NCBI GenBank assembly: GCA_022600345.1
Contig: JAHZKP010000106.1
Location: 1 to 56,411 of the forward strand
Direction of reading: 5' to 3'
DNA length: 56,411 nt
Origin: Alphaproteobacteria bacterium
GTDB lineage: Bacteria > Pseudomonadota > Alphaproteobacteria > Rhizobiales > Hyphomicrobiaceae
Shown here: in pieces, positions 33,588-42,332 of the stretch
How positions within the stretch are numbered: position 1 is the stretch's first letter
Layout of the letters: each line of letters opens with the position of its first letter
Translations under genes and position numbers: made by a program
The notes under the pieces: generated by a model
What the model saw: only the letters and a program-made list of their open reading frames with translations
What the model was told of the DNA's origin: nothing
Database searches by the model: none

Positions 33588-34370
33588 TCACCAGGTACGG
33601 CGAGGACCGACGTCGATGTGGAACAGGCCGCCGCCGTAGTGCTTGTAACCGCCAATTGAGCCGTGGCTCTTCAGGTAGGCATAAGCTGCGCGGTAGTTTG
33701 CGTGAACGCGGAAGTCGACGGCTGCGCCTTTGAGGTGCCATGACTTTTTCGCTCCGCCAACACGGCGGTTGCGCGAGCGGCTGCGGCAGGTCGAAGACAC
33801 CGTGACCGGGCCGAACTTGGCCGCCACCTGATAAACAACCGACTTCAGCCGGCCATTCAGGCAGCCGGACGAAGCGACCCAGCGGACACCGCCGCCTGAG
33901 AGGCTTTTGCGGGCCTTTTTACGCCGATAGGTGTGGTTCAACGCTGCAACTCTTGTGTGTTTCTTTTTGTAATTGCGGCGTTTCGTTTTCCGATAACCTT
34001 TATATTTCCGGTATTTAGCCGATTTGCGATAACGGCGTTTCGAGCCCGCGTAGCGGCGTTTCGAACGGACATAACGCCTTTTTTTACCGCGATGCTTGCG
34101 GTACGACCGCCTTTTGCGCGATTTTTTATAACTGCGCCGTGCAGTGCGGCGGTATTTTCTTTTCGATTTATAAGCCCTGCGTTTGCGGGAGCGGTAGGTG
34201 CCCGAGCTTTTCGCCTTTTGCTTCGAATAGCCTGCAACGGCTTGGCCATCAGGAGCGATAGGGGCCCCCATAACCAACACCGCGACGGCGGTAAGCGCCA
34301 GGGCCAAGAGACGGCCAACCGTGCGCCGCGGGCGGCGGAATGTCGCGCCAGCCGCTAAAGAACCGATCAT
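33588..34370 (-). CDS. Secreted polybasic peptidase M15-type protein
   Basis: 260 residues. A signal/anchor (LLALALTAVAVLVMGAPIAPDG) precedes a strikingly basic, tyrosine-rich stretch (~50-155, mostly K/R/Y). The C-terminal domain is Peptidase_M15_3-like: CRSRSRNRR, then SWHLKGAAVDFRV with H212 and D219, and GLFHIDVGPRRTW with H251. That is the H-x6-D...H zinc set of peptidoglycan L,D- or D,D-peptidases (YcbK/DUF882 relatives). GAGGGG precedes the ATG at 34370. The basic linker probably holds the enzyme on anionic cell wall polymers, peptidoglycan, or on the exopolysaccharide. The cargo of that linker is inference. It ends at its own terminator. Confidence 0.82.
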   Translation of the reverse strand: MIGSLAAGATFRRPRRTVGRLLALALTAVAVLVMGAPIAPDGQAVAGYSKQKAKSSGTYRSRKRRAYKSKRKYRRTARRSYKKSRKRRSYRKHRGKKRRYVRSKRRYAGSKRRYRKSAKYRKYKGYRKTKRRNYKKKHTRVAALNHTYRRKKARKSLSGGGVRWVASSGCLNGRLKSVVYQVAAKFGPVTVSSTCRSRSRNRRVGGAKKSWHLKGAAVDFRVHANYRAAYAYLKSHGSIGGYKHYGGGLFHIDVGPRRTW

Positions 34371-34719
34371 CTTTAATTCCCCTCAATAATCGAGACCGAA
34401 TAAATCATTGTTTGTGACATTCCGTCACATGATTTCGTTTTTGCGGGAATTGCATTGTTTTTCAATTCACTCGCGGCGGGCACGCCTAAAGGAAATTAAC
34501 TGGAAATAAACAGCGGAATGAAAACATGGTTAACGCATTAGTGTAATTTTACGCCGAAGGACGGAAACGGCGGTAAAGGGCGAGAGCAAGATGTCGCACC
34601 CCCAGCAAATCAAGGGCTCGAAAATGCCCCCGATGAGATGAATGCAAGTATTGGGATGAAGAACGGGGTGCGGTGGCCTCTGGTTGCTCATGCATAGTCT
34701 TTTGCGGCGCAGTCAATCC
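34371..34719. other. AT-rich promoter gap
   Basis: No gene. This AT-rich stretch follows a strong start codon and should hold the promoter of the peptidase gene. The adjoining inverted-repeat element is listed separately. Confidence 0.4.
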
Positions 34720-34989
34720 AGAGCACTTTCCGACCAAATCGAACCATTCTGCCGAGGCGGATTAGTGACAAGATCAAGTGGACCGGCGCAGTGCGTAGCG
34801 GGGCTACGGACAAGACGGGCTGCGCAGAGATTGGTGCAAATCCGCCCGGCCCTTCGGGTTTCCAAGCGGCGGCCGCCCAGTGCGTCGAGCGGCTTGGCCG
34901 ATCACCCAGATCGACCCGCGCCACTCGCCTGCTGGATCGACTCGCCGCTTGAGAAACAGAATTGAATCGATTTGGTCGGAAAGTGCTCT
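34720..34989. repeat. 270-bp element with 23-bp perfect inverted ends
   Basis: Both ends begin AGAGCACTTTCCGACCAAAT (plus CGA), read inward from each side; the right copy is inverted at 34967-34989. Past the 23 identical bases the arms still match partly (CCATTCTG versus TTCAATTCTG). The interior is GC-rich with no gene. It ends 25 bases beyond the symporter stop. This looks like a non-autonomous transposon-like (MITE) or large hairpin element. No target-site duplication is obvious. Confidence 0.65.
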
Positions 34990-35013
34990 AACAGCACAAA
35001 TGGAGCCAGTGGC

Positions 35014-37101
35014 CTATTTCGCCTTTCGCCAGAACGAAGGCGTCAGTAGCCAGGTCAGCAGGGCCACCACTATGCCCAATGGAGCTGCAATTGTTGCGGC
35101 TGCCCGGCCGTCGATGCCGAACCAATTGGCCAGTTCGCGGCCCAATTGCAGGGCATTCGAGCAATCAGCCGTGTTGGCGCTGCCGTCGGCTGCGCAGGCC
35201 CGCAGGCTGTCGCGCAACTCGTCCAGGAGCCATGGCGGGGCGTCAGAGACCGACGACCAGTAATCGGCGAATTGCGGAGCAAAAATACTTGTTGTTCCAA
35301 TCATATAGTAAAGTGCGAGCAGCAGCCCCGTCAGACCGCCCAGGGCGACGGCCACCCCGCCAATTCGCGGAATGATTGCTGACAGCATCAGCATGGGCAA
35401 TACGCTTGCGCCCAGAATCGAGAACCCCCAATAGAGGCGGTCAACCGGGGATTGTGCCAGTCCGACCACTGTCGCCACGGCCAGTCCGGCAAACAGAACG
35501 CCAAGCAAAAGCCTTGCTGGCGGGGCCGGACCGCTTGCTGCGGCGGGGTTGGCTGCGGTGATCGGCGATTGCCTGCTCTTAGGACGGAATCCTATCCAGC
35601 TTGTGGCTGCCTCACTAATCAGGCGAAGGGTGCCGGCGGCAGCCAGCACCGCCAGAAGGGCGATAAGGCCAGCGATTACAACGCCATAGGGCTCGCCAAG
35701 CCCGGCCAGACCGGGCACCAGCAGGAGAACTGCAGCCGGGTTGATTGCAACGTCAGGGATGCGGAGCCGGCCTTTGGGATCGCCACAAACGGGTTGGTTT
35801 TGCGCAGCCTCGCCTTCTTCAGAAGACGGGATAGCGGCGGTTTGGGCTTGAGGGCAAACACGCAGGTAGCCCGCGGCGTGACCGGCATTCAGCCATTCGG
35901 GCGGGTTCTGTTTCTCGATGCCGGCTGCCAGGCTGCGGTAAAGCTCGACCTTGGCCAGGACCGCGACGACTGGAAGAGAGGTAATCACCAGCGAAGTCAG
36001 CACGAGGCCGAGAGCTGCTTTTTGCCGCGAAGGATAACCGTGGGGTGCGCCTGGGGCGGGACCGTTGGTTCCCGCTATAGCCCTGCGCCGCCAAAGCATG
36101 TGGGGAAGGACGGCAGCGCCCAACAGAACGCTGATGGTCAGACAAGCGAAATTCAACGCCGATAGCTGGACAAAGGGCCGGCCGAATGGGGGCATGGTGA
36201 CTGGATCGGCGAGCCCTTCCAACAAAAGGGTGCGTTCCAAAGCGCCCAATTGGGCGAATTGCGGTCCGTAAGCGAGCGGCGGCAGGATATTCATCGGCGC
36301 ATCACGCAAGAGCCAGGACGCCAATAACCAAAGTCCGCCGGCGGTGACGACCAGCGCGGCTGCGATTGCGCCATACCAGAAACTGCGGCCGGGGATGAGC
36401 GATGCCATGACGGCGGTTGCGGCAATTGCTCCGATCAGCATGACGGGGGCCGGGCTGGTGTCCTTGAGAATTGCCGATGCGGCCAATCCAGCCACCTCGA
36501 TTTCGATGGAAAGCAGCATCAGGAGGCTTGCCGTCATGGCAATGCCGGTGGCGGCGGCGGCGTATATGCTCCCCGTCAGGCGCCCTATCAATTCATCAGC
36601 GTGGAGTGCGCGGGCCTTATCGAGAGCGGGCGCCACAAATACCAATGAGACCAGCAGGCCGGCCCCCAGCCCCAGGATCACCGGCAGGCCGTCATGACCG
36701 TGAACGAATAGCGTTCCAATCAGCGTCATCAGCACGCCTGCCGAAAGCCAGCGTCCCGTCGCGGTCATGGAACTGAGGAACGCTGCGAAACGCTCTGACG
36801 CGGTGGAATTGCGCCAGGGGCCGGCCAGCCAGAGGCCGAGACTTGCGACCAGCAACAGCCCCCCTTGAGCTGCCAGATAATATCCCAAAGGAAGACCGTC
36901 GAGGCTTACGGCATTGAGAGTGGAAGAGGCCAGCGGGACAAGCAGCACGAACAAGACGGCCACAGCTATGGTCAGCGCGGCGGCCCAGGGGCGAGCGATA
37001 TGGGCTTTGGCTTCAAGCGGTTGATGCGCAACAGTGGCTGTCGACCGGTCGCCGCTGATGGTATCTTCGGCAGCACTTGCTTCAGGTGAGCCATTGGGCA
37101 T
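35014..37101 (-). CDS. Sodium:solute symporter-like membrane protein with fused small-subunit-like N-terminus
   Basis: 695 residues and about fourteen hydrophobic segments. The N-terminal part (AALTIAVAVLFVLLVPLASS ... LDGLPLGYYLAAQGGLLLVASLGLW) resembles the DUF4212 small subunit found with some acetate/solute symporters. The rest resembles the SSS family (VC_2705/ActP type): SSMTATGRWLSAGVLMTLIG, HADELIGRLTG, ILGASVLPMLMLSAIIPRIGGVAVALGG. Cytoplasmic linkers rich in Pro/Ala separate the blocks. The usual partner is a separate gene, so this is a possible fusion. Substrate may be a monocarboxylate; unproved. It lies alone between the repeat element and the aldolase gene. Similarity is weak, so a divergent or specialised carrier. 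Confidence 0.65.
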   Translation of the reverse strand: MPNGSPEASAAEDTISGDRSTATVAHQPLEAKAHIARPWAAALTIAVAVLFVLLVPLASSTLNAVSLDGLPLGYYLAAQGGLLLVASLGLWLAGPWRNSTASERFAAFLSSMTATGRWLSAGVLMTLIGTLFVHGHDGLPVILGLGAGLLVSLVFVAPALDKARALHADELIGRLTGSIYAAAATGIAMTASLLMLLSIEIEVAGLAASAILKDTSPAPVMLIGAIAATAVMASLIPGRSFWYGAIAAALVVTAGGLWLLASWLLRDAPMNILPPLAYGPQFAQLGALERTLLLEGLADPVTMPPFGRPFVQLSALNFACLTISVLLGAAVLPHMLWRRRAIAGTNGPAPGAPHGYPSRQKAALGLVLTSLVITSLPVVAVLAKVELYRSLAAGIEKQNPPEWLNAGHAAGYLRVCPQAQTAAIPSSEEGEAAQNQPVCGDPKGRLRIPDVAINPAAVLLLVPGLAGLGEPYGVVIAGLIALLAVLAAAGTLRLISEAATSWIGFRPKSRQSPITAANPAAASGPAPPARLLLGVLFAGLAVATVVGLAQSPVDRLYWGFSILGASVLPMLMLSAIIPRIGGVAVALGGLTGLLLALYYMIGTTSIFAPQFADYWSSVSDAPPWLLDELRDSLRACAADGSANTADCSNALQLGRELANWFGIDGRAAATIAAPLGIVVALLTWLLTPSFWRKAK

Positions 37102-37203
37102 CGGTCAATCACTCTTCCATCTTCGTCTCAGGACTGGTTTTCAGCGACCGATTATGATCTGTGATTTGCAGCGGGCCAAGTCACCGCCGGAGCGTTTTGC
37201 AAT

Positions 37204-37977
37204 TCAGGACTCGCGTGCTTGCCTGACCTGCCGGGAGGCACCGTCAGCCAGCAGGCGTACGTCGTTTTGCAGCGTGCACATACCGAACCCCTGACTGAAG
37301 CGCTGCCGTGCGGTTTCGGGTCCATCGGTATGAATTGCAGCGAAGCGGTTGTGGCGGCGGGCGGCGTCGAGCACGCCCGATATGGCTTTGACTACGGTTA
37401 CGTCTGTTGGAGCCATCGACGGCCGCGCGCCCAGTGCCAGAGACAGGTCGCCAGGGCCAACGTAAACGCCATCCAGTCCATCGACCTTCAGTATCTCTTC
37501 CAGGCTGTCCAATCCCGCTCGCGTCTCGATCATGGCGAACAGCAAAATTTCTTCGTCGGCCGAGGCCGCATAGTCTGCGCTTGATGCCGCTTTCGAATAA
37601 AGCGACGCACGGTTGGGACCAAACGAGCGATACCCCTTTGGCGGATAGCGGCAGGCCGCGACAAATTCCCGCGCAATCGCCGCAGAATTGATCATGGGAC
37701 AGATCAATCCATAGGCACCAGAATCCAGCAATTTCATCATTAGGCCGGGGTCGTGCCAGGGCACCCGGGCAAGGGGAACGGTTTGCGTCGTTGAGATTGC
37801 CTGCAGCATTGAGACAGCGGTTTCATAATCCATCGCGCCGTGCTGGAGATCGATTGTCAGGCTGTCGTATCCCTGGTTGGCCATAACCTCAGCAGCGTAT
37901 GCCGATGGCAGCGAGCACCAGCCGTTAAGAACGGGGCGTCCGTCGCGGAGCGAATGTTTGATCAGGTTAGAGCGCAT
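37204..37977 (-). CDS. HpcH/HpaI family aldolase
   Basis: ATG 37977 gives the usual family length of 257 residues; the frame runs upstream but with no family sequence. The pyruvate-aldolase motifs are SLTIDLQHGAMDYETA (catalytic His), LARVPWHDPG, LDSGAYGLICPMINSA, FAMIETRAGLDSLEEI (metal Glu) and GVYVGPGDLSLALGA. It reversibly cleaves 4-hydroxy-2-oxoacids to pyruvate (or oxaloacetate) and an aldehyde. The true substrate is not set by sequence. It is divergent from the XRE-shikimate-kinase regulator at 38451, with an operator-like TGCA site between them, so it is the obvious candidate for its regulation. Confidence 0.87.
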   Translation of the reverse strand: MRSNLIKHSLRDGRPVLNGWCSLPSAYAAEVMANQGYDSLTIDLQHGAMDYETAVSMLQAISTTQTVPLARVPWHDPGLMMKLLDSGAYGLICPMINSAAIAREFVAACRYPPKGYRSFGPNRASLYSKAASSADYAASADEEILLFAMIETRAGLDSLEEILKVDGLDGVYVGPGDLSLALGARPSMAPTDVTVVKAISGVLDAARRHNRFAAIHTDGPETARQRFSQGFGMCTLQNDVRLLADGASRQVRQARES

Positions 37978-38218
37978 GGGGGAGAATTCCGATCGATTGC
38001 TGAACGCCGGCCAATTTGGCTGCCCGGGGAGCGGGCAAGCGGAAATTTGCGGCGGGTTGCACAAGCATAGGGCGTCGGTGACGCGGGGGCCAGAATTCTG
38101 GCCGATCAGGATGCTGCAATAGCGAAATTCCCGCAAAATTCACGACGGCACTGCGGGATTATGGAGCGCAATTCTGCATACAAGACTTCCTTATCGCCTG
38201 TTTCATTCTACCTTATGG

Positions 38219-38233
38219 TTGATTTTCAATCAA
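38219..38233. promoter_or_regulatory. 15-bp dyad TTGATT-TTC-AATCAA in divergent promoter gap
   Basis: A perfect 6+6 inverted repeat in the gap between the aldolase gene and the XRE-family regulator gene. It lies 232 bases before the regulator start. It might be an operator. Without other copies this is a weak call. Confidence 0.35.
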
Positions 38234-38284
38234 ATTTTTTACCTCTTGCCCTAGGCGGAGTACGCCCGAATAAATACTTTCTTG

Positions 38285-38300
38285 TTGCAGTGCAGTGCAA
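38285..38300. promoter_or_regulatory. TGCA-repeat operator candidate, TTGCA-N6-TGCAA
   Basis: The run TTGCAGTGCAGTGCAA holds three TGCA repeats at five-base steps, and outer arms TTGCA...TGCAA form a palindrome with a six-base spacer. BzdR/BoxR regulators are described as binding TGCA direct repeats set in longer palindromes. The gene starting at 38451 encodes a member of that family, 150 bases downstream. The sequence is seen; binding is inferred from family knowledge. Confidence 0.55.
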
Positions 38301-38450
38301 ATTTTGTCGAATGGGTGTAGGATAAGGACAACAATTGCTCCTGTGCGTTTTGATAAGGACAGCAGGGGCGATGAAGCGGGTGTTGTCGTTGGAGCGCTCG
38401 CATGGCCGCAATCGTAGGCGCGGTCACCAACTGTGTGATTGGGATTTGGA

Positions 38451-39380
38451 ATGCCAAAACAGTCAAACACTTCATCTTCTGAAGCCCGCCGCGGGAACGG
38501 GCCGGCTGACGAAGCCTATTTGAAACTTGTCGGAGAACGCGTGCGGGTGATGCGTCTCCAAATGGGCATGTCGCGGAAAGCGCTTTCCCAGGCATCAGGC
38601 GTTTCCGAGCGCTATCTGGCGGAGCTCGAGCGGGGCACGGGCAATGCGTCGCTCTTGGTTCTGCGCAGCATCGCGGATGCTCTGGGTACCCAGGTTCATG
38701 AATTGACGGTCGAAGAGCAAAACCGCCCCGTCGATACGACGTTGGCGATTCAGCACCTGGAAAACCTGAGTGCGGCGCAGGCCATTGAGGCGCGCCAAAT
38801 GCTCACCGACAGGTTTGGCCGCAAAGCACCTTCCCGGGTCGCCCGGATCGCAATCGTGGGCTTGCGCAGCGCCGGCAAGAACGAGTTTGGCAATGCTCTG
38901 GCCGAAGCGCTGCAGGTACCCTTTGTCGACCTTGATCGCGAAGTTGAGCGGGCCAGCGGCATTGGCGTTTCGGAAATCTACGCCGTGCATGGTGAGGCGG
39001 TCTTCCAGCGGTTGCAAAAAGAGTGTCTGGGGAACCTGTTAAACGGCATGCCCCGCGGCGTTATTCACTCGGGCGGCGACATCGTCACGTCAGAAGAAAC
39101 CTACGATTTGCTGTTTGCGGGCTGCCTTGTGGTCTGGGTGCGGGCATCGCTCGATGAGATCCTGAACGGTGGCAGCGACGACAACCAAAGCGACGGCGAG
39201 AGGCTTGCAGTCACGGCGATGCAGCCAAAGCTGGAGGCGGCGCTGGCAGAGCGCACGCCGCTGTACGAAAAAGCAGACGCTATTGTCGACACGACCGGGC
39301 GTCCTGTCGAAGACGCGGTTTCCGACGTCTTGGAGCAGATCAGGCAGAAGGCTGCCCGACGCGAGAGGATTGTCGCGTAA
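38451..39380 (+). CDS. XRE-family regulator fused to shikimate-kinase-like domain (BzdR/BoxR type)
   Basis: ATG 38451 gives 309 residues; an in-frame TTG lies 12 bases upstream. Residues 24-85 are an XRE helix-turn-helix (VGERVRVMRLQMGMSRKALSQASGVSERYLAELERGTGNASLLVLRSIADALG). A linker joins it to a shikimate-kinase-like domain from ~130 with a Walker A GLRSAGKNEFG (137-147). The usual S/T after the K is N144, so nucleotide binding may be altered. This two-part layout is that of BzdR/BoxR, repressors of benzoyl-CoA pathways where CoA thioesters relieve repression. No benzoate genes are near. The likely target is its divergent neighbour aldolase, itself, or both. A good terminator follows. Confidence 0.88.
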   Translation: MPKQSNTSSSEARRGNGPADEAYLKLVGERVRVMRLQMGMSRKALSQASGVSERYLAELERGTGNASLLVLRSIADALGTQVHELTVEEQNRPVDTTLAIQHLENLSAAQAIEARQMLTDRFGRKAPSRVARIAIVGLRSAGKNEFGNALAEALQVPFVDLDREVERASGIGVSEIYAVHGEAVFQRLQKECLGNLLNGMPRGVIHSGGDIVTSEETYDLLFAGCLVVWVRASLDEILNGGSDDNQSDGERLAVTAMQPKLEAALAERTPLYEKADAIVDTTGRPVEDAVSDVLEQIRQKAARRERIVA

Positions 39381-39420
39381 GGCTTCCGCACTGGCGAGAT
39401 GAATTTGAATTGTTGATTTG

Positions 39421-39450
39421 GGGCCGCTGATCCGTCAGCGGCCCTTTTTT
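39421..39450 (+). terminator. Rho-independent terminator of the XRE-family regulator
   Basis: GGGCCGCTGA-TCCG-TCAGCGGCCC at 39421-39444 is a perfect 10-bp stem with a four-base loop followed by a run of six T's. It lies 40 bases after the stop. The T run faces the plus strand. Confidence 0.92.
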
Positions 39451-39470
39451 GTTTTCAGTTGCCAACGCTG

Positions 39471-40124
39471 TCACGATGTCAGCCTGCGGCACTCTTCGTC
39501 GGCAGGAAGCGGATCGCACTTGGTGCTCTTCACACAGGTTTCCAGCGCGCCTCGCAAATTCTCATTGATGAGCCCGGTCAGGCCACCGTTGTAAAGCCCA
39601 TTTGCCTGCAGGCCGCATTGATAAAGCTTGACCATTCGAGCACCGCCATACCGCATGGCCGCCATGTAGTCCGACAGCGCACCATCCTGATCGCCCTCCA
39701 CTTGGCGCAGGTGAGCACGCGTATCCAGGGCGTGCGGGCTGAATGGGGAAAGCTCCAGGGCGCGGGTGACGTCGGGGCGGGCTTTGTCGGGCTGGCCGTC
39801 CTTGAGATAGGCCCAGGCCCGGTTGTTCAGGGCCACCGCGAAGTCCGGGCTGATCTCGATCGCCTTGTCGTAGTCTGGAATGGCGCGGTCGTAGAGGCCT
39901 TGAATAGAGTAGGCAAGCGCGCGCATGGCGAATGCGTAGCTGCGCTCGGCGGGCGGCAGCGGCAACTCAAGCAACTTTGTGCAGGCTTCGATCCGGCGAG
40001 GATTTTCAGGGCCGAAGCAATCCTGCTGGGTGTCGGCTTGGGCCGGCCATGCCAGCCAAGCAGCGGTTACGACCGCCAGACAGCCCGCCAGCAGGCTGTT
40101 GGAGCGGTTCGTGAATTGCCTCAA
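39471..40124 (-). CDS. Secreted TPR-repeat protein
   Basis: TTG at 40124 is preferred as start: GGAGG lies six bases upstream and a signal peptide (LLAGCLAVVTAAWLAWPAQA) follows at once; the frame extends to 40244 with an ATG but no signal-like sequence. The mature chain (217 residues total) has three tetratricopeptide-type units: AMRALAYSIQGLYDRAIPDYDKAIEISPDFAVALNNRAWAYLKDGQPDKARPDVTRALELSP, then ALDTRAHLRQVEGDQDGALSDYMAAM. Four cysteines remain in the mature part (two near the C-terminus). TPRs bind partner proteins; no partner is predicted. It is convergent with the XRE-type regulator gene and divergent from coaBC. Confidence 0.75.
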   Translation of the reverse strand: MRQFTNRSNSLLAGCLAVVTAAWLAWPAQADTQQDCFGPENPRRIEACTKLLELPLPPAERSYAFAMRALAYSIQGLYDRAIPDYDKAIEISPDFAVALNNRAWAYLKDGQPDKARPDVTRALELSPFSPHALDTRAHLRQVEGDQDGALSDYMAAMRYGGARMVKLYQCGLQANGLYNGGLTGLINENLRGALETCVKSTKCDPLPADEECRRLTS

Positions 40125-40288
40125 TGCAAACCTCCGGAGTGTTTCCGTCTTTCTCTGTGCACTTTTCGTCCCGCCAATCAGGTAGCGCGTTAACGCAGCG
40201 CAAATTAGGCATCGAAGGGTTAACTCCTCCCGCCGCCGCGCCATGGTAGAGTGCCTGCGAAAACTGCCAAGTAATATCGGACGGCGAT

Positions 40289-41578
40289 GTGGTGAACAAC
40301 AGGCGAATTCTTCTTATCATCGGCGGCGGTATTGCTGCCTACAAATGCCTTGAACTGATCCGCCGACTGCGTGAGCGGGGGAATCGTGTGCGAGTCGTGA
40401 TGACGAAGGCGGCGCAACAATTCGTGACGCCGTTGTCGGTCTCGGCGCTGACCAATGAACGCGTCTTCACCGACCTGTTCGATCTGGACGATGAGCGCGA
40501 GATCGGCCATATCCGGCTGAGCCGCGAAGCCGATGTCGTTGTCGTTGCGCCAGCCACCGCCGACTTGATGGCGAAAATGGCGCTGGGTCTTGCCAATGAC
40601 CTTGCCAGCGCGGTTCTTCTGGCCTCCGACAAGGCGCCTGTTATCGCACCGGCAATGAATCCACGCATGTGGCAGAACCCGGCCACACAGCGCAACGTGA
40701 CCCAACTAAAAGCCGACGGCGCAACGTTCGTTGGCCCGGAAACCGGCGAGATGGCGGAAGCCGGTGAGGCTGGTCCCGGACGCCTTGCCGAGGTGCCTGA
40801 GCTGATTGCAGCCATCGAGCGCACGACGACCGCGCCCGCCAGCGCCCTCACACCCGGGCCACTGGCCGGGCGGCACGTTGTCATCACCAGCGGGCCGACC
40901 CATGAACCCATCGATCCGGTTCGTTATATCGCCAACCGTTCGTCTGGAAAGCAGGGTCATGCAATCGCCGAAGCTGCGGTGAAAGCCGGAGCGCGCGTGA
41001 CGCTCATCAGCGGCCCGGTCAACATCGCCGATCCGGACGGGGCGACCTGCGTACACGTCGAAACGGCCGCCCAAATGCTCGCAGCCGTTGAAGCGGCACT
41101 GCCAGCAGACATCGCGATTTTTTGTGCTGCCGTTGCCGACTGGCGGGTTGCCAACCGGGGTGGTCAGAAGATCAAGAAGCAAAAGGGAGCGGAGGTTCCG
41201 CGGCTGGAGCTTGTACCCAACCCCGACATCCTCGCGACCATCGCATCATTGAGCAAGGGGCGGCCGGGACTGGTCATCGGCTTTGCCGCCGAAACGGAAA
41301 ATATCCTGGGGCATGCCCAAGCCAAGCTGCGCAACAAGGGCTGCGACTGGATCGTTGCCAACGATGTATCGGCTGACAGCGGCATTGCCGGCGGCGTCAT
41401 GGGCGGCGACAGAAACAGCGTCCACCTGATCAAGGCCGACGGGCACCAGAGCTGGCCGGAGATGGGCAAGGACGAGGTTGCGAGGGCGCTTGTCGAACAG
41501 ATGGCAAATAGCCTTGGCGAAGATCGGCGATCTTCAAAACGAAAACCGTCCGCCACCGGGAAGGCTGGCGCAAAATGA
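40289..41578 (+). CDS. coaBC: CoaBC: phosphopantothenoylcysteine decarboxylase / phosphopantothenate-cysteine ligase
   Basis: The bifunctional 429-residue protein makes 4'-phosphopantetheine for CoA. CoaC half: [21 protein letters not shown] (flavin), [24 protein letters not shown] with the catalytic His, and [16 protein letters not shown]. CoaB half: [46 protein letters not shown] and LVPNPDIL. The stretch where enterobacterial CoaC has its catalytic Cys (A-C-G-D/E) reads [12 protein letters not shown], with no Cys, which I believe is common in alphaproteobacteria. Start is GTG 40289, with a second GTG three bases on. It overlaps dut by four bases (ATGA), so the two are coupled. Confidence 0.92.
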   Translation: MVNNRRILLIIGGGIAAYKCLELIRRLRERGNRVRVVMTKAAQQFVTPLSVSALTNERVFTDLFDLDDEREIGHIRLSREADVVVVAPATADLMAKMALGLANDLASAVLLASDKAPVIAPAMNPRMWQNPATQRNVTQLKADGATFVGPETGEMAEAGEAGPGRLAEVPELIAAIERTTTAPASALTPGPLAGRHVVITSGPTHEPIDPVRYIANRSSGKQGHAIAEAAVKAGARVTLISGPVNIADPDGATCVHVETAAQMLAAVEAALPADIAIFCAAVADWRVANRGGQKIKKQKGAEVPRLELVPNPDILATIASLSKGRPGLVIGFAAETENILGHAQAKLRNKGCDWIVANDVSADSGIAGGVMGGDRNSVHLIKADGHQSWPEMGKDEVARALVEQMANSLGEDRRSSKRKPSATGKAGAK

Positions 41579-42189
41579 AGAAGCCCGGTGGAAAATCTGG
41601 CGGACTTGGCGGCTCGACCCAGGTTCGAATTTCCCGCCTGCCGCATGGCCAGGACTTGCCGTTGCCTTCCTACCAAAGCGCGGCGGCGGCGGGGCTGGAT
41701 CTTCTGGCGGCGGTGCCCTTTGAGGCTCCCATTACGCTGTTGCCGGGTTCACGCAGCCTGATTCCGACCGGTCTTCGCATCGAGTTGCCTGAGGGTTTTG
41801 AGGGACAGGTTAGGCCGCGCTCGGGGCTGGCCTTGAAAAGCGGGATTACCGTCCTCAACAGCCCGGGCACAATCGATGCGGATTATCGTGGCGAGCTTGG
41901 CGTTATCCTTGCCAATCTGGGAGGCGTTCCGTTCGAAATCCGTCGTGGCGACCGTATTGCGCAGCTTGTGATCGCGCCTGTTATCCAGGCGGTGCTGGTC
42001 GAGGCTGAGAACTTAAGCGATACGGACCGGGGAGAAGAAGGATTCGGCTCCACGGGGCAGGCTGGCGAAAAGGACGCCGCTGCTGATAAGCCGAAAAAGA
42101 AAGCTTCGGCGAAAAAAGGAACTGGAAAATCCCGGGCAAAGAAGGCGTCAAAGAAGCGGACGGCTGCGGCCAACAAAAAGCCCGGCTGA
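41575..42189 (+). CDS. dut: dUTPase with a lysine-rich C-terminal tail
   Basis: It hydrolyses dUTP to dUMP and keeps uracil out of DNA. All five motifs are intact: [11 protein letters not shown] (I), [23 protein letters not shown] (II), [25 protein letters not shown] (III), [14 protein letters not shown] (IV) and [10 protein letters not shown] (V, to residue 161). Dut normally ends there; this one continues with about 42 residues (163-204) rich in Lys/Ala, like the tail of bacterial histone-H1-type proteins. The tail is not part of the fold and could bind nucleic acid. A short Gly-rich N-terminal extension is also present. The four-base overlap with coaBC implies coupling. Confidence 0.93.
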   Translation: MKKPGGKSGGLGGSTQVRISRLPHGQDLPLPSYQSAAAAGLDLLAAVPFEAPITLLPGSRSLIPTGLRIELPEGFEGQVRPRSGLALKSGITVLNSPGTIDADYRGELGVILANLGGVPFEIRRGDRIAQLVIAPVIQAVLVEAENLSDTDRGEEGFGSTGQAGEKDAAADKPKKKASAKKGTGKSRAKKASKKRTAAANKKPG

Positions 42190-42332
42190 CTGCCGGAATT
42201 CATTTTATCAATTAATTTCCGTGACCTGTGACCGCTGTAACAGCGGCCTCCCGGGCTCCTGGGACATATTGGGTTCAACAGACGGCGAGACACCAACCGC
42301 CAGCCAGAACCGAGACACCAGGGAGAAGACAA

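Noticed and set aside
38137-38450. Short minus-strand frames in the aldolase/regulator gap
   Set aside because: They lack ribosome-binding sites and overlap regulatory sequence; the aldolase start at 37977 fits the family length.
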